Origin: an uncultured Lachnospiraceae bacterium
GTDB taxonomy: Bacteria; Bacillota; Clostridia; Lachnospirales; Lachnospiraceae
Direction: 5' to 3'
Assembly (NCBI GenBank): GCA_910579865.1
Contig: CAJTXA010000005.1
Location: 120,268-184,267 of the forward strand
DNA length: 64,000 nt
Shown in pieces: positions 52,312-61,317 of the stretch (positions are counted from its first letter, which is position 1; every line of letters begins with the position of its first letter). The position numbers and the translations under genes are program-made. The notes below the pieces were generated by a model, which made no database searches, was not told the origin of the DNA, and saw only the letters and a program-made list of their open reading frames with translations.

Positions 52312-52831
52312 TTTTTAACACTCCTATCTGTGTTAGTGCTATTACAATTGCTGGAATTGCTACAATTTGTAAAATAATACCAGGTATTGCCTTTGTAAAA
52401 GCACCTGCTATAAATATTGTAGTAGAAAAACTTCCTCCTGTAATTCCATAAAGAGGTATACTAACGAATCCCCATATTAGTCTTCCTGCAAGCATAGCGA
52501 TTATTAGACTAATATAAATCGATCCCTTTTTCTTTGGAAGTTTTGTATAAAGTACTCCTGCTACCGCACCATAAGCAGCCAGTTCAAATGCCATTGCTAC
52601 AGCAGTTGGCATCATCTTAGGCATAGTAAATATGAGACTTCGGAATATTGGCAAAATTATCCCAACTATCAGCCCATACTGCCAACCACATACAAATCCA
52701 CACAACAATACTGGAATATGCATCGGTAGCAATCGACTTCCTATCGCTGGGATCTGTCCTGTAAAAAATGGTAAAATCATTCCCATTGCTAAAAATAATG
52801 CCGATAAAATCATCTTTTTCATATTATTCAT
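52271..52831 (-). CDS. ECF transporter S component
   Basis: A 186-residue substrate-binding membrane subunit of an energy-coupling-factor importer, with six helices. It opens MILSALFLAMGMILPFFTGQ and has LPMHIPVLLCGFVCGWQYGL, typical of the vitamin S-component group in Lachnospiraceae. The EcfA/A'/T energising module must come from elsewhere. The substrate cannot be told (thiamine, pyridoxine, nicotinamide riboside and others have similar scaffolds). Its promoter and a roughly 170-base structured leader suggest regulation. AGGAGGAG stands before the ATG. The downstream kinase overlaps it. Confidence 0.87.
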   Translation of the reverse strand: MNNMKKMILSALFLAMGMILPFFTGQIPAIGSRLLPMHIPVLLCGFVCGWQYGLIVGIILPIFRSLIFTMPKMMPTAVAMAFELAAYGAVAGVLYTKLPKKKGSIYISLIIAMLAGRLIWGFVSIPLYGITGGSFSTTIFIAGAFTKAIPGIILQIVAIPAIVIALTQIGVLKSEQENTYHVLSNR

Positions 52832-52890
52832 ATTTTTCTCCTCCTAAAAAATACCTATCCAAACTTACTTTCATTCTTTTACTTAAAACG

Positions 52891-52948
52891 AAAACTACCA
52901 TAAAAATACAACAGTCCTTCCAAACTGCTATACCTTCATGGTAGTTTT
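52891..52948 (-). promoter_or_regulatory. Structured leader hairpin of the ECF-S/kinase unit
   Basis: In the minus-strand leader, an 11-bp outer stem AAAACTACCAT / ATGGTAGTTTT (52891-52901 with 52938-52948) encloses an inner AGCAGT/ACTGTT stem. It is followed by CGTTTT, so it could act as an attenuator. I do not recognise it as any known riboswitch class. Confidence 0.5.
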
Positions 52949-53010
52949 TATCTTCTTTTATTTCTTTTTACAACTACAAAATCTGTCAGCTTCAGCTAAC
53001 CATTGAATTT

Positions 53011-53039
53011 ATTATACCTAAAGTCAAACGTTCCGTCAA
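53011..53039 (-). promoter_or_regulatory. Sigma-A promoter of the ECF-S/kinase unit
   Basis: A minus-strand TTGACG (53034-53039) and a perfect TATAAT (53011-53016) are 17 bases apart. The leader to the ECF-S start is about 170 bases. Confidence 0.82.
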
Positions 53040-53054
53040 GCATTTTTCCAATTT

Positions 53055-53924
53055 CTAATACTTATTTTTTTTTCCATTCAGCTCCAATCGCCTCCAAATT
53101 AAATATCCCAAAGCCCCTATTACCAAAAAAGCAGATAACATTTGAGAAACAGGCAAATTTCCAATTAACAACTGATCGGTTCTAAGTCCTTCAATCCAAA
53201 ATCTTCCTACTCCATATCCAATTAAATACCACAAAAATACTTCTCCTGTAAATTTCTTTTTGCGTCGAAATACCAATAAAAAAATTAGTACACCAAGATT
53301 CCAAAGAGATTCATATAAAAAAGTGGGATGTACCTGAATATACTCTACTCCATCAATCAGTAATACATGATTTGCTATCTCTTCTGTAATATACCATGGA
53401 TAAACTTCTGATCTTTTTAACTGCATTGCAAAAATTCCATCTGTATATCCGCCAAAGGCCTCTCGATTTACAAAATTTCCCCATCTTCCAATAATCTGTC
53501 CCGTAATCAATCCAAGTACGCCTGTATCCATCATTAACCATGCAGAAACCTTTCTTTTCTTAGCAAAGACTAATAATGTAAGAATTGCACCAATAATCCC
53601 GCCATATATTGCAAGCCCGCCTGCCCGAAAATTAAAAATTTGCCATATATTTTCTTTATAAAGCTCCCAATCAAAAACAACATAATAAATTCTTGCTCCA
53701 ATAATAGAAAATAAAACTGCAAAAAAAGCAAAGTCAAAATACATCTCTTCCTCTTGTCCTGTTTTTTTCGCCTCCCAAAAAGCTACTTTCGATCCAGCAA
53801 TTACTCCAATTAAAATAATAACTCCATAATAAGCAATTGGAAATGTTCCTATATAAAATGCCTTTGCCAAATGTTCAATTGTAATTCCAAGATGAACAAA
53901 CCGTATACTAAATGCACTTACCAT
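53055..53924 (-). CDS. lgt: Prolipoprotein diacylglyceryl transferase
   Basis: A 289-residue membrane enzyme that moves diacylglycerol from phosphatidylglycerol to the lipobox Cys of prolipoproteins (several such substrates are encoded here). It has seven helices and the Lgt signature GRWGNFVNREAFGG, in which the Arg and Asn are essential. GGLAIYGGIIGA in the preceding helix is also conserved. The ATG at 53924 has GAGGG 8 bases upstream; the frame is open to 54020 but that basic stretch is not an Lgt start. It is divergent from udk. No clear terminator follows. Confidence 0.95.
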   Translation of the reverse strand: MVSAFSIRFVHLGITIEHLAKAFYIGTFPIAYYGVIILIGVIAGSKVAFWEAKKTGQEEEMYFDFAFFAVLFSIIGARIYYVVFDWELYKENIWQIFNFRAGGLAIYGGIIGAILTLLVFAKKRKVSAWLMMDTGVLGLITGQIIGRWGNFVNREAFGGYTDGIFAMQLKRSEVYPWYITEEIANHVLLIDGVEYIQVHPTFLYESLWNLGVLIFLLVFRRKKKFTGEVFLWYLIGYGVGRFWIEGLRTDQLLIGNLPVSQMLSAFLVIGALGYLIWRRLELNGKKNKY

Positions 53925-54022
53925 TACAATCCCTCTTTTCTTTCTATATCTTTTTTGCCTGCCTTTTATTGTAACTGTTCTCAAAAAAAAAAGCAACCAT
54001 CGTTTCCCAGCAAATTCCAATC

Positions 54023-54051
54023 TTGCACCAAGTCTTGTTCCATGCTATACT
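54023..54051 (+). promoter_or_regulatory. Sigma-A promoter of udk
   Basis: TTGCAC (54023-54028) and TATACT (54046-54051) are exactly 17 bases apart, about 85 bases before the udk start. Confidence 0.75.
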
Positions 54052-54136
54052 GGTAAAAATAAAAGCAAACCCCCTATTCTTACTTAAATAGAAAAAATAT
54101 TTCCCATCATTTTAATTGGAAAAGGAGAATATACCT

Positions 54137-54751
54137 ATGGAAGATACGATTGTAATTGGTGTAGCAGGAGGCAGTGCGTCTGGAAAAACAACAGTAGCTG
54201 CCCGATTAAAAGAAGCATTTCAAAATGAACTAATTCTAATCTGTCATGACAGTTATTATCTTGCACATGACGATTTGCCATATGAAACACGTTGTAAGAT
54301 TAATTATGACCATCCAAACGCATTTGATACAGAAAGAATGATAGCAGATATTAAAAAGTTAAAAAATGGCTTACCAATTGCATGTCCTATTTATGATTAC
54401 AGTATTCATAATCGTTCAAAAGAAGTTGCTCAAATCTTTCCAGCCAAAGTGATTGTGATAGAAGGAATTTTAATATTTGAAAATGAAGGATTACGAAATT
54501 TAATGGATATCAAAGTATTTGTTGATACAGACGCAGATATTCGCTTTATTCGCCGTATGCTTCGTGATGTCAATGAACGTGCTAGAAGTGTAGAATCGAT
54601 TGTAGAACAATATACCACTACAGTAAAACCTATGCATGATGAATTTGTTGAACCAAGCAAACGATATGCTGATGTTATCATTCCAAGAGGCGGACAAAAT
54701 GAAGTTGCTATTTCTATGTTAATCAATCGAGTGAAATCCATCCTTTTATAA
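54137..54751 (+). CDS. udk: Uridine kinase
   Basis: A 204-residue enzyme that phosphorylates uridine and cytidine with ATP or GTP in pyrimidine salvage. It has Walker A GGSASGKTT (about 10-18), the nucleoside site HDSYYLAHDDLPYE, then NYDHPNAFDT and VIEGILIFEN. The ATG at 54137 has AAGGAG about 9 bases upstream; a TTG at 54116 is in frame but weak. The gene has its own promoter. It complements the phosphorylase (pdp) at 36 kb in pyrimidine recycling, though they are not linked. Confidence 0.96.
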   Translation: MEDTIVIGVAGGSASGKTTVAARLKEAFQNELILICHDSYYLAHDDLPYETRCKINYDHPNAFDTERMIADIKKLKNGLPIACPIYDYSIHNRSKEVAQIFPAKVIVIEGILIFENEGLRNLMDIKVFVDTDADIRFIRRMLRDVNERARSVESIVEQYTTTVKPMHDEFVEPSKRYADVIIPRGGQNEVAISMLINRVKSILL

Positions 54752-54932
54752 TCTATGCCTTTTCATTTTTACTTTATTACTATCAATTAACGAACAGTCA
54801 GCATTTTTGGAAAAATAGTAGAATCTTTACCATAAATATGATATAATAAAATAACTATGCAAATTTCTTCCAAGTAATCAATGATGCCTTCCTAATACCC
54901 TAGAAGTTCAAAATAAAGTTCGGAGTTTAATA

Positions 54933-56798
54933 ATGGAAAGTATAACAATAAATCAAAAAAAAGATGGATATCTTGTAATAGAACAAGATCAAAATAATCA
55001 AACCTATATTCGATTTGCAGATAAGAACGCTTGTACCTTAACAGGTCTTACACAAGAAGAACTACTACTTGCAAATCCTGAACAAATCATTCAAACGCAA
55101 ACGATCACAAAAGTTTCATTTGATCCTCAGCATGAATTGTGGATTCTTCATGCAATTCATGAACCACAATCTTATATCACTAAACTAGAGCAGACAAATC
55201 TTGTTTTAACACAAGCATTAGAAGAAGCCAAAGAAGTCAACCAAGCAAAAAGTAGCTTTCTATCGAATATGTCTCATGATATTCGTACGCCAATGAATGC
55301 AATTATGGGAATGACAACAATCGGATTATCTCATATTGATGAAAAAGCTCGTGTACAAGACTGCCTTTTTAAAATAAAAACAACTTCTACTCATCTTATG
55401 AGTCTAGTAAATGATGTATTAGATATGTCACGAATTGATAGTGGTCGTCTGTCTTTAAACGAAGAAGTCTTTTCTTTAGCAGATTTAATTCATGATATTG
55501 CTATTATTGTACGCCCACAAGCGATACAAAAGGAACATAACCTTCAGATCGAGATTGGAACCATCTATGAAGAAACTTTAATTGGCGATCCTCTTCGCCT
55601 CAGACAAATTTTAGTAAATATTATTGGAAATGCAATAAAATATACGTTAAATCATGGAGAAATTTATGTTCGATTTGAACAACATTTTCCAAATTCTTCT
55701 ACCTCAAAATCACAGAAAGATTCTATTATATGGTTCGATTTTTTCTGTAAAGATAATGGAATTGGTATGAGTCAAGAATTTTTAGAACGAATTTTTATTC
55801 CTTTTGAACGAGTAAATAATGCTACTACCAGTAAAATCGAAGGAACTGGTTTAGGAATGTCTATTGTAAAAAATCTAGTCGATCGTATGAATGGGCAAAT
55901 TACTGTAAAAAGCAAAGAAGGTTATGGAAGCAGTTTTCATATACAAATTCCTGTTATGGTTTCTACACAAAACCAAAAACAATTAAAACTTCCTTCTGAA
56001 CAAACTATACTTATTGTTGAAAGTCAAAAGACTTCTGTTCATACTATTCAAACTTATCTTTATGACAGTGGACTTATTCCAGTTTCAATAGAAACTGGAA
56101 TTGGTGCAGTAGCATGGCTGACAGAAAGACAATATGAAAATCGTATGCCATGTGCAATGCTGTTAGGCCAAAAACTAGAGGATATGCCAGTACTAGAATT
56201 GGCTTCTCATATTCGTCAATTAGCAGGTCCAGACTTTCCAATTTTATTGGTTTCTGAAGAAGACTGGGCACAAATTGAATATCGAGCCACTCGTGCAGGT
56301 ATTAATGCATTTGTTCCTTGCCCCCTGTTTAAAAGCCGCCTTTTAGAAACACTATCTATTTTAATTAACCGGACAGAGGACGAAAAAAACCTTTCTTCTG
56401 ATCCATCGGCCGACTATAGTAATTACCATATTTTATTAGTAGAAGATATGGAACTTAATCAAGAAATTGTTGTAGAAATGTTATCTATCACTGGAATACA
56501 AGTAGAAGTAGCAGACAATGGGGCTCAAGCAGTTGAAAAGTTTGAAGCTTCTGAGGAAGGATATTTTGATTTAATTTTTATGGATATTCAAATGCCGATT
56601 ATGAACGGATATGAAGCCACCCGACGAATTCGTCAATTAAACCGCCCTGATGCCCGAACTGTCTGGATTGTTGCAATGACAGCAAATGCTTTTGTAGAGG
56701 ATATCCGTCTTTCAAGAGAAGCAGGTATGAATGAGCATTGCTCTAAACCAATCGATCCCGATCGTTTACAAGAAATTCTACACAATCGGTTAAAATAA
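54933..56798 (+). CDS. Hybrid sensor histidine kinase / response regulator
   Basis: A 621-residue cytosolic hybrid kinase with no membrane segment. The order is: PAS-like sensor (about 10-80), coiled linker, HisKA with SNMSHDIRTPMNA (His115), HATPase with N (NIIGNAIKY), G1 (DNGIGM), F and G2 (GTGLGM) boxes. A first receiver (about 350-480) is degenerate: VES replaces the acidic pair and LLGQ stands where the Asp should be. A second, intact receiver follows (498-621; Asp551 in FMDIQMP; final Lys in SKPID). It ends 39 bases before an HD-GYP-like gene, which is probably co-transcribed and may be its functional partner. Confidence 0.93.
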   Translation: MESITINQKKDGYLVIEQDQNNQTYIRFADKNACTLTGLTQEELLLANPEQIIQTQTITKVSFDPQHELWILHAIHEPQSYITKLEQTNLVLTQALEEAKEVNQAKSSFLSNMSHDIRTPMNAIMGMTTIGLSHIDEKARVQDCLFKIKTTSTHLMSLVNDVLDMSRIDSGRLSLNEEVFSLADLIHDIAIIVRPQAIQKEHNLQIEIGTIYEETLIGDPLRLRQILVNIIGNAIKYTLNHGEIYVRFEQHFPNSSTSKSQKDSIIWFDFFCKDNGIGMSQEFLERIFIPFERVNNATTSKIEGTGLGMSIVKNLVDRMNGQITVKSKEGYGSSFHIQIPVMVSTQNQKQLKLPSEQTILIVESQKTSVHTIQTYLYDSGLIPVSIETGIGAVAWLTERQYENRMPCAMLLGQKLEDMPVLELASHIRQLAGPDFPILLVSEEDWAQIEYRATRAGINAFVPCPLFKSRLLETLSILINRTEDEKNLSSDPSADYSNYHILLVEDMELNQEIVVEMLSITGIQVEVADNGAQAVEKFEASEEGYFDLIFMDIQMPIMNGYEATRRIRQLNRPDARTVWIVAMTANAFVEDIRLSREAGMNEHCSKPIDPDRLQEILHNRLK

Positions 56799-56837
56799 AA
56801 ATCTAATTGGAATTATGGAAGAAAGAATTGAGGAATC

Positions 56838-58685
56838 ATGCAACCATATCAAGAAGAATATATTGTCAACTTAAAAAGCCTCTCTGCTCTTACCCTGCAC
56901 AACAGACAGAGAAGTCAAACTTTTGAAGAATATTTAGAAAATCTATCACAAAATCAGCAGAAAGCAGAACAGATTGTAAAACGAAATATGGAACTATTAC
57001 GGGAAAAATTATTTCCAATTTTAGATCATATCTTTGATGCTAGTAAAGAAGAACTTCAAGATTTACAAGAATTTGCTGAAAAACTATCCAATGGAAAAGA
57101 AGAACTCGACAATGGGCTATTCTACCAAATTCATAAGGCATTGCTATGTTTTTCCAGACTAACCAAAGATCGGATTGGTATGATTCGAGAATTATATTGG
57201 CAAGGTATGAACTATTATTATATTTATAAAAAATTACTAGGATTAGATTCAGAAGAAACAAAAACCTATTCCTCCCAAATGAGACTATGCTTTGCTGAAG
57301 CAGCAGCTTACCTAAAATATTATGATGAAATTGAAGATACCGATACAAGAGGGTATATTTTACGTTCCAGAGCAAATATGTCTTTGGGACAGTTTAAATC
57401 TGCCAGTGAAAAAGTTCATTTAGTAAAACAATCTTTACAAATTTTACAAGACAAAGAATATCAAAAAAAAGAACCAAATCTTCCTTGGGACAGATATATC
57501 TATATGAGTCATCAACAGATGGCTGCCAGTATTTCCTATAATCGTGAAAATACAATGACCCCACAGGATGTAGCTGATATTATGGAATCTGTCTATATTG
57601 TTTATCAAAAACGACTTCAAGAAGCTGCCAGTAAAAATGAACATCCTCCTATGCGATCTCAATTTTCTTATTATGCAATTGAATATTATTGTGGACTAGA
57701 TGATCTAGACGGCTTATTAACCAAAATGGAATCCCTTATGAATATGGCAGATCCAACTAATTTCTCTGTTGAAGGTATGTATGGTATTATCTCTTTACCA
57801 GCATTTTATTGCCAATATCTAGAACAATATCCAGAACGAATACCAGAGCGAAAGGAATATATTACAACTCTCTATCAAAAAATTTTAAATTATATTGATG
57901 TATTTCCTGAAACAAAAGAAAATGAAACACTTTTCTTCTATTTACATCAGTTATCCTATACCTTTGTTGAAACAGAAAACAGCATTTCTTATAAAGATTT
58001 TCTAAAAAAACTACAATTTCGTTTTACACCAGAAATCTATATCCACTCTTGGGTAGTAGGAAAAGCTGCTGTTGCTTTTTGTAAAATTATAATGGAAGAA
58101 GAGCCTACTTTTTTTGACGATATTGATTTTATTCAAAAAATAAAAGAGCCAAAAGAAAAGCAAAAAACTGTATTTCATTATGCAATGGAATCTGGCTTAC
58201 TTCACGATATTGGTAAAATTAATTTTAATTATTTATATTCTCAAACTGCAAGACAATGGTTTGAAGATGAATATAAAATTGCTCATTTACACACTTTAAT
58301 TGGAAAAACCTGTTTGGAAACTAGAACTTCTACTATGCCTTATGCTGCCATTTCTCATGGGCATCATTCTTGGTATGATGGTTCAAAAGGATATCCAAAA
58401 TCTTACAAACGATTAGAATGTTCCTATCGGCAAATGGTAGATGTAATTGGATTAGTTGATTGGCTCGACAATATCACTTATACCAATCGGCTTTTTACTG
58501 GCGTAGAAAAAACTTTTGATGAAGCAATACAAACTGCTATTTCTTTAGAAGGCCGACGATTTTCTCCACTTTTAACTGCAAGGTTACGTGACAAAAAAGT
58601 AATCGAACAAATCCAAAATTCACTGATAAAAGGGCGGCAAGAAGCATATCAGCAATTATATATGGAAAAAGAGCAATTATTATAA
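56838..58685 (+). CDS. HD-GYP-like domain protein with long helical N-terminus
   Basis: A 615-residue cytosolic protein. About 400 N-terminal residues are all-helical and TPR-like by pattern (YLKYYDEIED, then RGYILRSRANMSLGQFKSA), without a recognised name. The C-terminal HD domain (about 450-590) has GLLHDIGK (His456, Asp457), a second histidine in HLHTLIGK, the pair HH at 509-510 in HGHHSWYDG, and SKGYP at 516-520. The canonical HHE is changed to HHS, so the c-di-GMP phosphodiesterase role of HD-GYP enzymes is uncertain. DWLDNIT supplies the last metal ligand. It is linked to the hybrid kinase upstream. Confidence 0.85.
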   Translation: MQPYQEEYIVNLKSLSALTLHNRQRSQTFEEYLENLSQNQQKAEQIVKRNMELLREKLFPILDHIFDASKEELQDLQEFAEKLSNGKEELDNGLFYQIHKALLCFSRLTKDRIGMIRELYWQGMNYYYIYKKLLGLDSEETKTYSSQMRLCFAEAAAYLKYYDEIEDTDTRGYILRSRANMSLGQFKSASEKVHLVKQSLQILQDKEYQKKEPNLPWDRYIYMSHQQMAASISYNRENTMTPQDVADIMESVYIVYQKRLQEAASKNEHPPMRSQFSYYAIEYYCGLDDLDGLLTKMESLMNMADPTNFSVEGMYGIISLPAFYCQYLEQYPERIPERKEYITTLYQKILNYIDVFPETKENETLFFYLHQLSYTFVETENSISYKDFLKKLQFRFTPEIYIHSWVVGKAAVAFCKIIMEEEPTFFDDIDFIQKIKEPKEKQKTVFHYAMESGLLHDIGKINFNYLYSQTARQWFEDEYKIAHLHTLIGKTCLETRTSTMPYAAISHGHHSWYDGSKGYPKSYKRLECSYRQMVDVIGLVDWLDNITYTNRLFTGVEKTFDEAIQTAISLEGRRFSPLLTARLRDKKVIEQIQNSLIKGRQEAYQQLYMEKEQLL

Positions 58686-58711
58686 AAGAAAGAAATCATT
58701 TGATAAATTTA

Positions 58712-58802
58712 TTTAGAGTAAATAGATCTGAATTGCTAAAAGAAATAAAATTTAATGCTTAAAAAGCAATATGTTTATCTTTTAGCTTATCTGCTCTTTT
58801 TA
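58712..58802 (+). terminator. Terminator of the kinase/HD-GYP operon
   Basis: A perfect 8-bp stem GCTAAAAG / CTTTTAGC (58735-58742 with 58779-58786) is extended by an outer AGAG.../...CTCT pairing and ends in T6. Confidence 0.75.
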
Positions 58803-58878
58803 TATATTAAAATACCCCTATATGCTACAATGACAATATGAAATAGAATTACAAATCGAGATTTGGAGGATGAAACCT

Positions 58879-59364
58879 ATGAAGATTAGAAAAGCAGCAG
58901 CGCATGAGTTGCTAAAATTGTGGGGATATGAGAATATTCATACTGCTTCTTCTAATGCAAAATTCTTTTTCGACAATATAAAAAGAGGAAACACCGAATT
59001 TTGGACGCTCGATTATGACGGAGAACTGGTTGGAGAGTTGTATGTTTTCTATGACCTTGAGGACAAAGATTTTGCAGACGGCAAAAGAACTGCATATCTT
59101 TGTGCATTTAGAGTTAGAACAGATTTCCGTGGTCAAGGATTAGGAACAAAGCTGATCTTCCACGTGATAGAATACATAAAGGATTTGGGATATCAAAGAA
59201 TATCCATTGGTGTTGACACCACAGATATAGCTAATATTCGTTTATATAAGCGGCTTGGTTTTACAATAAAAGTAAAAGAGTGTACAGAAGATCCTTGCGA
59301 TAGAGACGAAAATATGCATCCGAGATCGTGTCCTTGCTTTTGGCTGTTATATAAAGAGGTCTAA
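58879..59364 (+). CDS. GNAT family N-acetyltransferase
   Basis: A 161-residue acetyltransferase. The beta4-alpha3 acetyl-CoA loop is FRGQGLGTKL, preceded by LCAFRVRTD. The C-terminus has the SIGVDTTDIANIRLYKRLGF unit. The last 20 residues are Cys-rich (CTEDPCDRDEN, then CPCFWLLYK), not typical of the family and possibly metal-linked. The ATG at 58879 has GGAGG 9 bases upstream; the ATG at 58870 abuts the site. The substrate is unknown. It is the last gene of the chromosomal-type sequence before the accessory region. Confidence 0.9.
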   Translation: MKIRKAAAHELLKLWGYENIHTASSNAKFFFDNIKRGNTEFWTLDYDGELVGELYVFYDLEDKDFADGKRTAYLCAFRVRTDFRGQGLGTKLIFHVIEYIKDLGYQRISIGVDTTDIANIRLYKRLGFTIKVKECTEDPCDRDENMHPRSCPCFWLLYKEV

Positions 59365-59527
59365 ATATTTTCCATATTTATTTTTATATATTCCTCCCAT
59401 ATCCTAAATTATCTCTTACATTATTTAAAAAGATTAACAACTTCAACACCCTATTTAAAAGGGAAAAAAATTATGATATAATACTCAAGTATTGAAACAT
59501 TTTAAATTGAAAGGAACGAAAATAAAT

Positions 59528-59596
59528 ATGAAATTAGGAATCGTTATTTATGAGTCTGTTTCATGGATATCCATGTATCTCTATAAAATGGCGTAA
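59528..59596 (+). pseudogene. 22-codon stub, start of a truncated gene
   Basis: AAAGGAACG and ATG open a frame MKLGIVIYESV then SWISMYLYKMA before a stop. The first eight residues resemble the start of DsrE-family proteins, whose next residues are different, so the frame is probably cut by the insertion point a few codons in. Only the short match supports this. Confidence 0.3.
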
Positions 59597-59671
59597 AGGT
59601 TGATAAATACTGGGGTTGAGAGTGATTTGATTTCTATATATGTCATTATAACTTTATGAGATTTTATGTCA

Positions 59672-59692
59672 AATTGGTACGTAATTGGTACG
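59672..59692. repeat. Tandem 10-bp repeat AATTGGTACG
   Basis: Two exact copies (59672-59681 and 59683-59692) have an 11-base period. They could be a recombinase core or arm-type site of an integrated element, or a regulator site for the downstream pair. Nothing else in the window matches them. Confidence 0.6.
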
Positions 59693-59736
59693 AAAAATAA
59701 AATGCAATTGTAGATTGAGCCTTAATACCAGATAAG

Positions 59737-59772
59737 AAAAGGTTAAGTCAGTTGAAATGACATAGCCTTTTT
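59737..59772 (+). terminator. Orphan terminator before the coupled pair
   Basis: AAAAGGTTA-GTCA (59737-59750) pairs with TGAC-TAGCCTTTT (59758-59771) with one mismatch and one U-G pair, followed by T. No complete gene lies upstream on this strand. Confidence 0.65.
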
Positions 59773-59841
59773 GTGTGAATGATACTAATGTTACATGTGA
59801 AAGTTAGAATTGTAATAGAAGTAACCAAGTGGGGTGAATGA

Positions 59842-61317
59842 ATGCGACATAGTAAATTGTCAGAACATACATTTAAAAAGGGGAAATTTATTACTCCTTT
59901 TAATTCTATTTCTGTTATGCAAGCATTATCTGATGAGAAATCATGGACTTATGGAAGAATGCCAGAGTATCTTTGGATTGGATTGATTTTAGAACATTTT
60001 GGTCGAGATGATGGTCTGAGAAAATTATATAGTATTATCTCTGAATTGCATAAACTAGCGCCTGAACTGTATACAGTTCGTATTTCGCAAATTTTAAAAT
60101 TGGAACATTCTGTTCAACGAAAACTATATAACTATATTAATATGGTAATTTCTAAAGTAACACTTTCTCCACTTACAGTTATTTTAACTTCTAGTAAAGC
60201 ACCAATTTTCGCAGAATGTTTTTATTGTTCGGAATTAAGTGTTGAAGATAGATGTAGTGTCTTAACAGAAACAATGCGTAAAATAATGGATCACCAATCA
60301 AATGAAGCTACGGACATAAGATTTGTTGCATTATATTTTAATCTGTTATCAGGGAAACTACATTTGTTAAAAGATCAGATAGACTTGCTTGCTATATATC
60401 CGACAACAGCACATACTGAGGAAATAATGCGAATGGTTCGTCCTACAGTCCGTTCTTTAGAAATGATGATATTACAATTTGAAGATACCAATTCAATATA
60501 TTTAGAATTATTTTGGAGGTGTATAAGTGAAATGACAGAATGTTCAATATATTCTATGGAATTTCCAAAAGAAACTAGGAATATAGATATTTATATGGAA
60601 AATCTACATGAGATATTTGCATTTCTTTCTGAATTATTTACAGCATCTTCTCCGTTAGACGAAAAAATGAATGTGATATTGGGGATTGTTACATATTCAT
60701 ATAAACGTTTGAAAGAATGTTATGAACATAATCTTTCTAATTCCATTTCTGGAAGAAGTTGCATACGAGTTCTTATTGAAGATTATATTATGATGAAATA
60801 CTTAGTAAAGAATGAGACATTACATGAAAACATTTGGCGAGATTATCAACTGTATGGAATAGGGCAATATAAACTTGTTTTGGCAAGGCATCGTGAAAAT
60901 GGAGTTTTGGTTCAGTCTCATTTTGATACTAGGTATATTGAAGCATTAGTCAATGAATTTAAAGAGGAAGAGTTCATTGATATGGATACAAAATATTTTG
61001 ATAAAAGTAATATAAGGTTAAAAGCAGAAAGTGTTGATGAAAAAGAATTGTATGGATTGTATTATGACTATGATTCGGCTTTTGAACACGGACTTTGGGG
61101 AGCTATCAGAGAATCATCATTGTTAAAATGTAATAATCCCGCACATAAATATCACTGTGTTCCTGATGTTGAAGATGTAAATAGACTAAAAACTGTTTTG
61201 CCTGATTGCATTATGGTTATGAATAAGACTATTGTTTTTCTTAATGAGTTATACGGAATTCCAGAACAATTGTTGAATGAGGTGATGAATTTTGAAATTA
61301 AATCTATTACAGAATAA
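59842..61317 (+). CDS. Unrecognised helical protein, DUF5677/HEPN-like C-terminal part
   Basis: A 491-residue soluble, almost all-helical protein. The C-terminal half resembles DUF5677-type proteins by eye: GRSCIRVLIEDYIMMKYL (304-321), then YDYDSAFEHGLWGAIRES (408-425) with a Cys/His-rich CNNPAHKYHC tail (430-439). Related HEPN-fold domains often carry RNase activity in phage-defence and toxin systems, but no certain Rx4-6H site is evident (R2 to H9 is the only near match). It begins MRHSKLSEHTFKKGKF, with GGGGTG upstream. It overlaps the next gene by 26 bases. Codon use is more A/T-rich than the flanking genes. The role is unknown. Confidence 0.6.
   Translation: MRHSKLSEHTFKKGKFITPFNSISVMQALSDEKSWTYGRMPEYLWIGLILEHFGRDDGLRKLYSIISELHKLAPELYTVRISQILKLEHSVQRKLYNYINMVISKVTLSPLTVILTSSKAPIFAECFYCSELSVEDRCSVLTETMRKIMDHQSNEATDIRFVALYFNLLSGKLHLLKDQIDLLAIYPTTAHTEEIMRMVRPTVRSLEMMILQFEDTNSIYLELFWRCISEMTECSIYSMEFPKETRNIDIYMENLHEIFAFLSELFTASSPLDEKMNVILGIVTYSYKRLKECYEHNLSNSISGRSCIRVLIEDYIMMKYLVKNETLHENIWRDYQLYGIGQYKLVLARHRENGVLVQSHFDTRYIEALVNEFKEEEFIDMDTKYFDKSNIRLKAESVDEKELYGLYYDYDSAFEHGLWGAIRESSLLKCNNPAHKYHCVPDVEDVNRLKTVLPDCIMVMNKTIVFLNELYGIPEQLLNEVMNFEIKSITE

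Larger units (their letters stand above)
59365..59841 (+). other. Junction interval between chromosome-type and accessory DNA
   Basis: This interval contains a 22-codon stub (59528-59596), tandem AATTGGTACG repeats (59672-59692) and an orphan terminator (59737-59772). There is no complete gene. The composition shifts to A/T-rich, less constrained sequence from about 59.6 kb, consistent with an insertion boundary. Confidence 0.5.

Noticed and set aside
52832..53004. Known riboswitch class (TPP, FMN, THF, preQ1) in the ECF-S leader
   Set aside because: None of the conserved core strings of these classes could be found; kept only as an unidentified leader.
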